NCBI GenBank assembly: GCA_902805475.1
Contig: CADCSX010000014.1
Location: forward strand, 124,001 to 188,000
Direction: 5' to 3'
From: Entonaema liquescens
Lineage: Eukaryota; Ascomycota; Sordariomycetes; Xylariales; Xylariaceae
Length of the DNA stretch: 64,000 bases
A program made the translations under genes and the position numbers. Below, one piece after another: positions 39,001 to 49,533 of this stretch. Position 1 is the first letter of the stretch. Every line of letters begins with the position of its first letter. The notes under the pieces were generated by a model. It was not told the origin of the DNA, searched no databases, and saw only the letters and a program-made list of their open reading frames with translations.

Positions 39001-40090
39001 TATTTAAAAGAAAAAACGTTTTTAATATTATAATAAATAAGTTTTTTAAAACGATAATAATTATTCCCAATTACTACGATTAAATAACGCTTAATTAAAT
39101 AAATATTTATTATAATATTTTATTAATAAATAATTGGGGAATTTTAAAAATTATTATATTTAATTGAAATTTAAAATTTTTATCCGATTTTTAGTAATAA
39201 TTTTAATATTATGCAAATATAAAATTACTTTATATAATAACATATTATTTTTAAATTAACAATTAAATAAAACGATTTATTTTTTAAATTAAATTAATTT
39301 TTCGTTATTATTTTTATATTTTAAAAAATAATATATAATGGAAAAATTATTTATTACGTTTATAATATAAAATTAATTTTTTACGATTAACAATTATTTA
39401 ATATAACTTTTTAAAAATATTATATAAATTTACGTTTAATATTATTTTCCAATTTCTATTTGTTTTAAATATTTTTACGTTATTTTTAAAATTTCGAATC
39501 GAAATTTATAATACGATTATTTTAACCGTAATAATAATTAAAAAATATTATAATATTAAATATAAACTTATATTTTTTAAAATTAACAATTGTATGTTAT
39601 TACGTTTATATAAAAAATATAATATTTTATCCGCGTTAATTTTTAAAAAAAAGTTTAATTAATAATATACCGGGTTTTTTTACATATTTAAACAAATCAA
39701 TTATTTAATATATAAATTAAATTTTTTTACTTATTTTAAAATATACGATATTATTTCCGTAAATTATTTTAAATTTATTTTTTTTTAAATATATTTAAAA
39801 AACGATTATCGCTTTTTAAAAATGTTTTTTTAAAAATATATTAATATTATATTATATAAAAATAAAGAAATAAATATTTTATAAAATATATTAGTTTAAG
39901 TTTTAAATATATTAAATAATTTATAAAAAATTAATTAAAAAAAAATAAAAATAAATTATTAATAAATTTTAAAAAACGAAATAATTAATTATGGAATAAT
40001 TATAATTTATAATATTTTAACAATTAATTTATAACTTTTATGAGTTTTTTATAATAAAAATATTATTTTTTTTTTATAAAAATATTATCG

Positions 40091-40211
40091 TGGAAAAATC
40101 TATCGGATTTATTAAATTAATATTTATATGTATTTAATATTTTCTTAAAATTAAATTCTTTTTTAAATATTTTATTTATATAATTTTAAAATTTTAAATT
40201 TAATCATTTTA
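40091..40211 (+). repeat. Right LTR (heavily RIPed)
   Basis: Colinear with 31540-31660. It reads TGGAAAAATCTATCGGATTT at the start and CATTTTA at the end, i.e. the left copy with C-to-T and G-to-A changes. Confidence 0.8.
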
Positions 40212-41660
40212 TAATATTTACGGTTTTTAATAAAACGGTGTTACGTAAAATACATTAATTACATTATATATTTATATATTTACATATTTATTTTAACGCA
40301 CGGGGGGGTATTTAAAAATATTTATAATAATAATATCAACGTTGAAAATTTTTATATAAAAATATTAAAAAATAAATTTATTTTATTACGTAATAATTTT
40401 ATTTTTAAAATATTTTTTTAAATTTTTAATTTAATTTTATATATATAAATATATTAAAATAAAAATTATTTTTAAATAATTATTATTTTAAATTTAATTT
40501 TATTTAAAAAATATTATATTCGTAAAATAAAAATTATATACGTTAATTTTAAATTTTTATATAATTAATATTATTAAATAATTAATTTAACGAATTAATT
40601 ATTTATTAAATTAATTAATAAATACGTTAAATTTTTTAATAAAAATTATACGTTTGAATTTTATTTATTTCGTAATTTTTAAATTTTTTTTTTATTTTAT
40701 ATTTATTTATATATTTATTTATATTATATATATATTATAATATAATTATATTTTTTTTAAAAAATATATTATAATTTTAAAATTATTTTAATTTAAAATA
40801 ATTATATATTATAAATATATTATATATATAAATTTATATTTAATATAAAAATTATTTAATAAATGATTATTTCATTTATATATTTATATAAATTTATTTT
40901 AATAAATTAATATTATTATTATAAGCATTTTTAAATATTTTCCCCGCGCGGTAAAATATATATTTTAAATATTTTATTATAAATTTTAAAAAAACATAAC
41001 ATGCATATATTTTAATTAAAATAACGACATATTTTTAATATATTTTTTTAATTTTATTTTTTCATGTTATTTTTATATTATTTTTCGAGTAAAAATTTTT
41101 ATTAAATATTAATTTATTATATAATTAAACCCGAATTAATAAACTATTATTAAAAATTACATCGAAAATAATTATTTCAATTTTTAATTTAATTTTATGG
41201 ATTTTTTAAACTTTAATATAATATAATACATTAAATATTATTCGTAACTTTAAATATCACGGAAATGGTCACAAACTCGATAAAACTAAGTTAATTAATA
41301 TTTTTACTTTTTATTTCATTTTTTTATAACTTAAAAACCACGATTAAACATTCGTTTTAACTTGTTAACATACATTGGTTAATAATTAATGACATTAATA
41401 TTTTTTTCATTTTTAAATTTAATTATTTAAAATGTTTAATATTTTAAAATAACAATTGCCGTTTTTTTAATATTTTTGTAAAAATACGTATAATCGGTTT
41501 AATTTATTCGAACAATTAATTAATTATATTTATTATATAATTTATTACTTAATATATTTAATTTTTATTTTAATATTATTATATTATATAATTTAAATTA
41601 AATAAAAATCACGTTTATAAATTCCAATTTTCCAATTTGTTATTTTATTATAAATGTTTA
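40212..41660. other. RIPed DNA between the LTR relic and the MITE
   Basis: Almost pure A+T with no frame. Two small clusters escape: a G7 run near 40302-40309 and CCCCGCGCGG near 40941-40950, neither in CpA/TpG context. Identity unknown; probably another decayed repeat. Confidence 0.5.
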
Positions 41661-41972
41661 TTAATGTTATTTATATAAATTCGATATAATATTTTTAAAA
41701 AAATATTACGTATTAATTAAAAAAACGGGTAATAATTAAAAATAACGTATTAAATTTTAAATATTAATAAAAAATTATTTTAACTTTTATTAATTTTGGA
41801 AAAAAAAAAAAAATAATAAAAATTTATAAAATATTATAAAATATATTAAAATACGTGGGAAATACGCTTATTCGGAAGTATTTCGGTTAAATCCCGAATT
41901 TTACCCGTTTTTTTAATTAATGCGCAGTACCCTTTTAGGAGTGCTACGTCGAACTTGTATAGACAACACTAA
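41661..41972 (+). mobile_element. MITE copy C, 312 bp, left half RIPed
   Basis: The same length and order as copies A and B. The left end is RIPed (TTAATGTTATTTATATAAA). The right end is nearly intact (GTGCTACGTCGAACTTGTAT ... AACACTAA). It is flanked by TAT and ATA, consistent with a TA target duplication. It forms the right border of AT block 2. Confidence 0.85.
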
Positions 41973-43300
41973 TAATGATAAATTGGGCAACTCAAGTATG
42001 TCTTGCGTGCGGAGAGCCCGAAAGTCCAATGGAATCGACTTATAACCAAAAATTGCCACGTATGCCAATATCTGGGCCAAAATCCAGCATGACGTCCTAT
42101 TGTTTTGAAGCCTCCAATACCGGTTCTGGGCAACCATCATCATTATCATTGTCATCAGAACTATTCTCTAGTTAGCTAAGGAATATGTCTAAGGCAAGTA
42201 CTGTAAAATGGTACCGTTACCGTACACTCACGACGCTTCCGTTTCGTGCCTTATTAAAGTGACCGTAAACTTATCTCGTTTTAACTTTTCCATTGTTATA
42301 AGTCCTTCTACTCAATAAACCACATGCCAATTTCAAGGCGCCCGTTAGCATACCTGTACAGAGTATTGACCAGGATATTTGCTATCAAGATACTGCTTCA
42401 GTTGATCCGATGTGACCCCTGATGCTGATATGGATATAGCATCTTTAAGTATCGAAAAAGAATTTTACGGACCTATCATTTCTATTATTGGTGTACCTTG
42501 TCACACAAGGTGCTTTTCGGTTCTTCGGTTGTATTCATTTTACGCCCCGTATTACATTACCCGTCTCTCATACTCCTTATATTTGGCCATCTATGTAACA
42601 TTTGCTCATCGTTGCTTCGCTAGGAACTTGCCTGGTAATAACCCTTTACTATAAGATCATTCTAGCTTCGAAGATATACTATGGGTGCTGGAATAAAGGG
42701 TCACCGTCTGTATGGGAGTCTTGTCTATGGCTGAGAGATAGTGTAAGCACACGGTTGTGTGATAGCCCAACAGCATATAGGCAAATGCTAGATGTTTGGC
42801 GCCTACCGACTACTCTGCAGGTGAGCTTCACAGCGGTGCTACGTCGTGGCTTCAGAGTCTGCCTCGGGGAGTTCGCGCACCGTCTGGTTAACCATTAATT
42901 ATCTCATACCAGCTAAAACGCCTGCTTTTAGGCAGAGCAGTGCAGGACGGTAACTACTGAGGGAACCGATGGCTCCGAATGTAATCTGCAGGTAAGAAGT
43001 GCAGTTCATGACGCAGGCAGACTCTAGGTATCGATGTGCTTCATCCATAGCCTTATTAAAGCGTAAACTCCCTCTTCTCTTACTCTGTCCCTAGAATATA
43101 CGATTACCTTCAAGTCTTGGTCAATATTAGAACATTAGTGTGTTCCTTTCCAATATCGAAACTCTTCTGGAATATCCTACGCCCTGTTAGCCACAACTCA
43201 AAAGTGGATTTTCCAGCTATCTTTCTGTTTCCAATTATTTTAGCTGTGACCTACATACTTGTCTCTGCTACTATATACATTTCATCACCTAGGTATTCCA
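41973..43300. other. Intergenic upstream of the kinase gene
   Basis: 1.3 kb of normal composition. Several frames of 66-98 codons occur (for example 42602-42898), but none shows a family motif or plausible splicing. Possibly debris of an older gene, plus the kinase promoter. Nothing I can call. Confidence 0.45.
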
Positions 43301-45050
43301 ATGGCCGAAGAAAATAACGCCTCCGACAAGGCAAAGAGGGCTTTGGACGATCCAGAGAGTTCAACATATCAAGGACCGGGGCGAAACTATTTTTGGCGCC
43401 TCCGATGGTATTCGCCAGCAGGAAACTCAACCCCAGATATACCGGCCGGTTACCAGTGACATCGCCAAGGTACTCAAAACTATTGAAAGTAAGCTTGATC
43501 ACTCTATGGTCACAAGTACTATGGGCCAAGGTAAAACATATATCCCAAGGGACAGGCTCCAACATGTTCTCAGTGTCGAGAGGATTCGGACCGATGGATG
43601 CCTTCCAATGACAACAGATAATGTCAACGACCGTAGTATGTCTCTCTATTGCCAATACCATGAGACGCACCATGCGACTATCGATGAATTCAAACGACCC
43701 AATCACAGAACACGATTTTTGCAGTGGTCATACAGCATAATCTCCCCCCGTATCGCGAGTATGAAGCAGAAACATTCACATTACCACCTGCACGCTGGTG
43801 ATATCTTCCCCATGCCTACCGGGAGAAAGCTTCAAAGGAAAGAAACGACTGGACAAGGTAGCAAAGCCCAAACAAAGAAGGTGGGCTTTGCGTATGGAGG
43901 GTTCAGTGAAGTATACCAAGTCAAGATTGATGAGACTCGTCAAGACTTTGGAGACATGGGGGTACGTTCTAGCTTGATGACGATATTGACCATCAGCCTA
44001 ACCCTTCAATAAATACGCCATCCAGACGGGTTGTTCGCCTTGAAGAAACTCACCTCCCATGACCGAAGCAACTTTGATATGGAGCTCTCGTCCCTGCTAT
44101 TCTGTATGGAAAGGTCTATTAGCAAGAATGCTGATAAGCATGTAATTCAACCTCTTGCAACCTTTGAAGTCGAAGAACCTACGGTGAATGGTTTAACATA
44201 CTATATTCTCTTCGACTGGGCCGAGGGAAATCTCAATGACTTTTGGAAGAAAAACGAAAATCTAGTAGGAGCTAGGGATCATTGTAGATGGATGTCTTGT
44301 GAATTTCATTCGCTTTGCTCGGCACTGGGATGTGTTCACAATGAGCGTGAGGTGTCATTGGCAGCCATCGACAAAACTTTACTTGAAAAGGATCTCCAGG
44401 GAAAACCCCTTGATGCTAACAGCCTATATGGACGCCATGGAGACATCAAACCGGACAACTTCCTTTGGTTCCGTCCATCCGAGTCTCTCACATCGCCAGA
44501 AAATTTAGGCCGACTGACTCTGTCCGATTTTGGGTTAGGGAGATTACATACTCAAGTCTCTCGATCAAAGCAAAACCCGATGAATATCGCCAGGACAGAA
44601 ACATACAGAGCGCCGGAGTTTGATCTACCCGATGGTCAGATCTCCCGTGCATCGGATATTTTTGGTCTTGGATGTGTATTTCTTGAATATGCCACTTGGT
44701 TTTTGTTAGGAAACAAAAGCGTGACAGAAACTTTTCCCAACATCAGACTTGAGTTGGATATCTATAAATTCGAGTCGGATACTTTCTTCAATATTCGCTC
44801 CACTGGGGATAGCAGCAAGCAGCGACCCTTCCTGAAAGACAGCGTCCAACGCTGGATTTTAGATCTTCAAGAGCATGAGGGTTGTAGCTGGTATCTAAAT
44901 AAGCTTCTTGAGATAATAAGGGACAAGATGCTCGCGCCAGAACGTGAGAACCGAATCAAAATCCTACCACTCATTAAGGAGATGTATACGCTCCGACAAG
45001 CATGTGAAAGGAACGACAGTTTCTATTTGAAGACGAAAAGAGAATCCTAG
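43301..45050 (+). CDS. Fungal protein kinase with N-terminal extension; two reading-frame breaks
   Basis: The C-terminal part is a complete kinase domain: glycine loop FAYGGFSEVYQVK (43890-43930), Lys in LFALKKL, Glu in FDMELSSL, catalytic loop HGDIKPDNF (His-Gly-Asp instead of His-Arg-Asp), LSDFGLGRL and YRAPEFD; the stop is at 45050. About 190 residues precede it. The ATG at 43301 opens MAEENNASDKAKRALDD, but the conserved continuation (VQHIKDRGETIFGASDG) is in another frame, so a net 1-nt shift lies around 43350-43362. A second break is at the intron 43961-44025: the exon ends in phase 0 while the next exon (GLFALKK) needs phase 1. This type of kinase is multicopy in filamentous fungi and of unknown role. 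The protein may be dead, or these may be sequence errors. Catalytic residues are otherwise intact. Confidence 0.7.
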
Positions 45051-45458
45051 TTCGACCGACATTGTGCGAGGTGATATTGAACACCAAGCATCACAAACCC
45101 TGAGCGGAATTAGAGGACGACTCGGATTGACACTAAGGTTTTCATACTAGACTTTCCTTATATTCTAATACCATATATACCCCTAGTAAGCAGATGATTC
45201 TAAATACTGGTAACCAAGCTAACCTTCATAGCGTTACCTACAAATTATTGACCGACGCCGTAATAACCCTTTGGGGAACTCTTTAATCATTTTCTACACC
45301 TTGTGATGGAAACGAATTGTCCTTTCTATCTCAGCTATTTGGCCCTTATGAATTAAAAGATCTCAGCATCGGCCATGGAGCGACTAAGGATCATGACACC
45401 TACCTCGTATGGACTTTATCTATAGAGTAGGATCGTTTAGTGCGTCGTACATTAAATC
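45051..45458. other. 3' flank of the kinase gene
   Basis: About 400 bp without a supported gene. It should hold the kinase 3' UTR. Nothing else seen. Confidence 0.45.
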
Positions 45459-45686
45459 TTAAACTGGAAATATTACCTTCACTTTATATCTGTCTTGGCC
45501 ATACATACTGTCGAGGGAGTTCTTGAGCTTTAAAGGATCGTTATATTTTTGCCTCAACACCACTTCGTGCCATGTCACGGGCTTTAATTGTGGCTGTGGC
45601 TGCGACTCCGGCTCGGGCATTCCCATCTTTTTTTTATCCGACACTCCCATACCTGCCAGACGCTGGCCAAATCTTGCGGTCGGCAT
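45459..45686 (-). CDS. Possible gene fragment, Pro/Gln-rich then charged
   Basis: Starting from an internal ATG at 45686 (MPTARFGQRLAGMGVS...), about 75 residues run to a stop at 45459. The end part (WHEVVLRQKYNDPLKLKNSL then YGQDRYKVK) looks conserved. A GT donor follows YKVK (GTAATATTTCCAG...) and would join to IKSIRG before another donor, so the real gene may continue to about 45380 or further. The frame is also open upstream without an ATG. Not recognised; it could be a remnant next to the MITE pair. Confidence 0.3.
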   Translation of the reverse strand: MPTARFGQRLAGMGVSDKKKMGMPEPESQPQPQLKPVTWHEVVLRQKYNDPLKLKNSLDSMYGQDRYKVKVIFPV

Positions 45687-45860
45687 TAAGGGGCGGGGTG
45701 GTGGTAAATAAGAAACAGGTCCGAAATACACTCGACATAAACGCCTAGAGGGCGACGACCGACAATCTAGTGAAAGGGGCGTAGATTAGCATGTGTGGAA
45801 AGAAAAAAGAAATTCAACCTAGCGGCAGCTCCCGGCTTACCAGCATCGGACAGAGTATGA

Positions 45861-46172
45861 TTAGTGCTGTCTACACAAGTTCGACGTAGCACCCCTAAGG
45901 GGGTGCTGCGTATTGATTAAGGAAACGGGCAGTAATTAGGGATAGCGTACTAAACTTTAAATATTAATAAAAAATTATTCCGACCCTTATTAATTTTAGA
46001 AAAAGAAAAAAAATAATAAAATTTTATAAAATATTATAAGATATATTAAAATACGTGGGAAATATGTTTATTCGGAAGTATTTCGGTTAAATCCCGAATT
46101 TTACCCGTTTCCTTAATCAATACGCAGCACCCCTTTAGGGGTGCTACGTCGAACTTGTGTAGATAGCACTAA
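45861..46172 (+). mobile_element. MITE copy A, 312 bp
   Basis: Terminal inverted repeats of about 75-80 bp: TTAGTGCTGTCTACACAAG at the left and its near complement ending CACTAA at the right. Each end carries a perfect or near-perfect hairpin, AGCACCCCTAAGGGGGTGCT at 45888-45907. The centre is AT-rich and has no coding capacity. TA lies at both borders. Confidence 0.9.
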
Positions 46173-46433
46173 GACATGTCAGCTAAGCCAACACATACTG
46201 CATCACGACAATCTTGGTCGACTGAGGACCAATCGGAAAAGTCTATTGGTGTAGCGTGGAGTACAATATGCGGCCAACCTGGTCGTGGCAACCCAAGACG
46301 GCAATCGAGGCTCTCTGGGAAAACCTCAATCTTCCGTGGGGATAGCAACGTCAGGTTTTTACCGAGAAGCCCCCGTCTACTGAGTTCTTCATTACCTTAA
46401 TCTCCAAAGATGTCCATTGTTAGCAGGCATTTA
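46173..46433. other. 261-bp spacer between MITE copies A and B
   Basis: Normal composition. A 74-codon frame starts four bases after copy A but has no recognisable content. The two MITEs around it are in the same orientation. Confidence 0.5.
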
Positions 46434-46745
46434 TTAGTGCTGTCTACACAAGTTCGACGTAGCACCCCTAAGGGGGTGCTGCGCATTGATTAAGGAAACG
46501 GGCAGTGATTAAGGATAGCGTACTAAACTTTAAATCTAATAAGAAGTTATTCCGACCCTTGTAAATTCTGGGAAAGGAAAAAAAATAATGAAAATTTATG
46601 AAATATTATAAAATATATTAAAATACGTAAGAAATACGCTTATTCGGAAGTATTTCAGTTAAATCCTTAATTACTGCCCGTTTCCTTAATTAATGCGCAG
46701 CACCCCCTTAGGGGTGCTACGTCGAACTTGTGTAAACAGCACTAA
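46434..46745 (+). mobile_element. MITE copy B, 312 bp, least mutated
   Basis: The same length and ends as copies A and C. It keeps more G and C in the centre (for example TTCTGGGAAAGG where the others read TTTTAGAAAAAG), so it is closest to the ancestral sequence. It is flanked by TTAT and ATAA. The adjacent CorA-like coding region starts within 40-200 bp. Confidence 0.9.
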
Positions 46746-46940
46746 TAAGTCCTGGCCCTTGTCCCGACTTATAATAAACAGAATGGATTGGCCCATGGAA
46801 GATCTGGCTTGGTCTAGCACCGACTTAGATACGCTTGGTTTCGATTCACGCTCCACCATAGTCCTTCAGAAATCGGAATATCACACAGCAAGTATAGTGG
46901 CATAAGTCTTCTTCTGTGTTGCTAACTTGGTTAATATTAG

Positions 46941-48458
46941 ACGCCGTCGAAGTCATCGCTTCAAGATAAGAACCAATGGGAGACTTGGCTTGACTGTGTA
47001 CGAAAACCAACGCGAAGATCATCATGAGCAATTGACATTGAAAGCTAATAGTCATGAATATAGGTTCCGAGTTCAACGTCTAGAACCCATGAATTCCATG
47101 CCGTGTAAGAGAAAGCTTCACCTACGGTTCTCGGAAGTTATATTAACCAATAATTCAGGCTTTGCAGTAGGGCCTCGCCTGTCTTTGATGGAGAAGATGC
47201 ACCAGTTTCGTACGTATCAGTCTCAAGATGTACGTGGGAAAGACTTACGAAATTATTCCATATCCACCGGGGCATCACGCGGTCGATAGCTGGAGGGGTT
47301 GCATGTATCTCCTCATTCTATGAGGATAAAGGGGAAATTTCGAAAATATGTGAGTACAGGCCCCAATCCATGATCGCGAAGGATTGTCTTATACTTTATT
47401 GCAGGCTTTACTGCACGGATGTCGAAATATCTCCCTGGAGATTTGGCTTTGTCCGTCACTTATACCCCAAGCACTGAGTCTATATTTGCTGTTATGTATG
47501 GTTGCAATAAACGTCAGATACAAGAAATCGAAAACCGCGTTCGATCAGCCGGTGACAGAACTAAATATCCGCTGTTAATGATTGGCATATTCGTCGAACT
47601 TGAGAGAGAAAGATTAGTATACACGGCCGATAATCTCCTGGATGGCTTTACGTTACGATCAGAGCATCTCGAGCATGGATCCTGGGACCCATCCAAAGAT
47701 ATGAGTGAGGAGAAAACACAAGAATACCTAGCGCTTTGCCTCCAAAGCCGAAGCCTCATAGACCACATGAAGGCCGTAAGAAGACAAGTGGTGAAACTTC
47801 TGGCCGAGATAGAAGAGTTTGAGAATTACATTTCCTCTCATAAGCAGGGGTACGTCCTCGCGACGGCAAGAGAGCACGTGGGTTCAAGAAGATCGGAGCT
47901 CAGATGAAAAAAAGACTTCAAGACATCATCAATGAGTATGATGGTAAAATAGACGAATGTGGCATGATTGTAGCAAATATTACTCTGGCTATGCAGACGG
48001 TAGGTCACACTCTATGGTTCTTAATGGTTATCTGCTTAAAATTGCTAGGTTTGGAACCAAATTGCGATGCGTGATTCAGATCTCAATACTCGCATTGCTC
48101 ATGTAAATACAGAGGTCGCCCTCGATACAAAGCGGGAGGGTATCCAGATGAGGTCAATCGCTTTGGTGTCAATGATTTACTTGCCCTTTTCCAGCATCGC
48201 AGTAAGTTGCGCTAATACAAATCCAGAAATATATCGAAGCTAAAAGTTTATTAGGCTATATTCTCAATGGATATGTTTAATTGGGGAGTCCAAGATGGGG
48301 GCTCTGTTGTGTCCAAGTACATATGGCTGTTCGCCACGCTCGCGGTTGGGCTCACTGCGATTACGGTCTACGCATGGTACCATATTACCACCCGCCATGA
48401 GAGAAGAGCAGACGGGGAAGCTGCAGAACTCCAGAAGAAAATAGGAAAAATAGTCTAA
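46941..48458 (+). CDS. CorA-like membrane protein, 5' end unclear, phase break
   Basis: Supported exons: 46941-46997, 47064-47104, 47159-47349, 47405-47849, 47889-47999, 48049-48201, 48255-48458 (stop at 48458). The C-terminus has two transmembrane segments: SIALVSMIYLPFSSIAAIFS then MDMFNWG, and YIWLFATLAVGLTAITVY. This is the layout of fungal CorA-like proteins, in which the bacterial GMN signature is replaced. A long helical part (LVDHM-type SRSLIDHMKAVRRQVVKLLA) precedes it. Known: the family resembles Mg2+ channels, but transport is unproven for these members. Odd: exon 47405-47849 ends in phase 2 while the next exon needs phase 0. The candidate first exon (46783-46891, ATG 38 bp after MITE B) is also out of phase. 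Possibly a pseudogene or base-count errors. Confidence 0.7.
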
Positions 48459-49096
48459 GGAATACCCAAGATATTAAAGATCCACGGATTAGGGGTGTAT
48501 ATAAGGGTGGGGTATATGGCACATATAAGAGACGCTCAGCGCCCTTACGAAAGTACATATATATGACCCCCAGTCCACAATCTGACGGCAAGGGTAACCA
48601 CAGGATGAGTATTCAGGAACGCAAGAGGGACATGCTAATTTATTCAGGGTCATTGTCCAAACGCTCATAGGGATGGACGAAATTTGGTTTCCTTGCATAA
48701 ATCACGAAGGTCACGATTATTATGATTGGAAGGTAGCCTGAATATTTGGATTATATGACTATAGATGTACTAGGTAACTTCGTCAAGCGTATCTGTGTTA
48801 ATGTAGGCTGGATGTACGTCTCAACCGCCCATTAACCACATACTAATATATCTGACAGAAGATACTCGTTCTAAAGTGTCGTACCAACAAATGACTTCAA
48901 TCGCAATTTTATATAGAGAACGACATAGATAGCGCAATCCAAGTTCCCGATCCCTCCAATATTAATAACAATTCCATAGCGTCGTCAACTCTTTCTGGTT
49001 TCATTTTGGTAGAAAGGACATATTTCTCCTGGTAATTATGTGGAGCTTCCTCATTAACGTCATGACATTCGTATCTTGTTGTGATTTCGGATACTC
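48459..49096. other. Intergenic between convergent genes
   Basis: About 640 bp with the 3' UTRs of the CorA-like gene and the Gln-rich gene. Short frames only; no repeat noticed. Confidence 0.5.
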
Positions 49097-49533
49097 TTAA
49101 GTGTCACTGGAAAAACGGCATGGTTAGCTAATATTCGTATAACATAAAACATGGGAATGGAGGCTACATACAGTAGTGCCAAGGTCAGGTCACCATGGAT
49201 ACGAGCCTTGAGTGTTACTTCGACCTCGAGGTTAAGGTCGAGACGAAGTCGGAGTGTGTCTGACTTGCTATCACCGCCGCCTTGCTGCTGCTGCATCATT
49301 TGCTGTTGTTGCTGTTGTTGCATCATCTGTTGCTGCTGCCTCTGCTGAAGCATCTGATGGTCGTCTTGCTGTTGGAGGGGTTGCACCGACCCGGGGCGGC
49401 GACGGTTACGGCGACGAGTTCGTGGTGGTCGCGACGTCTCGGACATCTGGTCTGAGTTATCCGAGTGGTCTGTTTCTTGGGTAGCCGTCTGCTGCCTCTG
49501 GGGCTGCTGCTGCTCGTCGGCGCTGGAAGACAT
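49097..49533 (-). CDS. Small Gln/Met-rich protein with conserved C-terminus
   Basis: Exons 49533-49172 and 49106-49097; intron 49107-49171 (GTATGT...CCAG, with GCTAAC branch). The product is 123 residues and the last exon codes only the final residues and the stop. The N-terminal half is disordered (Gln, Asp, Ser), followed by an Arg-rich stretch (RTRRRNRRRPG) and a poly-Gln/Met tract (about 60-85) encoded by CAG/CAA/ATG runs. The end, LDLNLEVEVTLKARIHGDLT, is the part that looks conserved, an amphipathic beta-like segment seen in many short fungal proteins. Function unknown; the Arg-rich stretch might direct it to the nucleus. The splice is supported because the unspliced frame loses the short, clean stop. 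Confidence 0.75.

Larger units (their letters stand above)
31540..40211. mobile_element. RIP-degraded LTR retrotransposon relic, about 8.7 kb
   Basis: Two direct repeats of 121 bp, 31540-31660 and 40091-40211, align without gaps at an offset of 8551 bp. The left copy starts TGGAA and ends TTCCA, the short inverted TG...CA ends of an LTR. Nearly all differences between the copies are C-to-T or G-to-A in the right copy, with CpG cytosines spared. The interior is almost pure A+T with no surviving gag or pol frame, so the Copia or Gypsy class cannot be told. No clean target-site duplication is left; TATCG precedes both LTRs. Confidence 0.75.

Noticed and set aside
43251..43706. 151-codon antisense frame
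   Set aside because: It lies on the opposite strand of the kinase N-terminal region, whose plus-strand frame has the conserved content.
46176..46400. 74-codon frame between MITE copies A and B
   Set aside because: No motif; composition and length fit a chance frame in a spacer.
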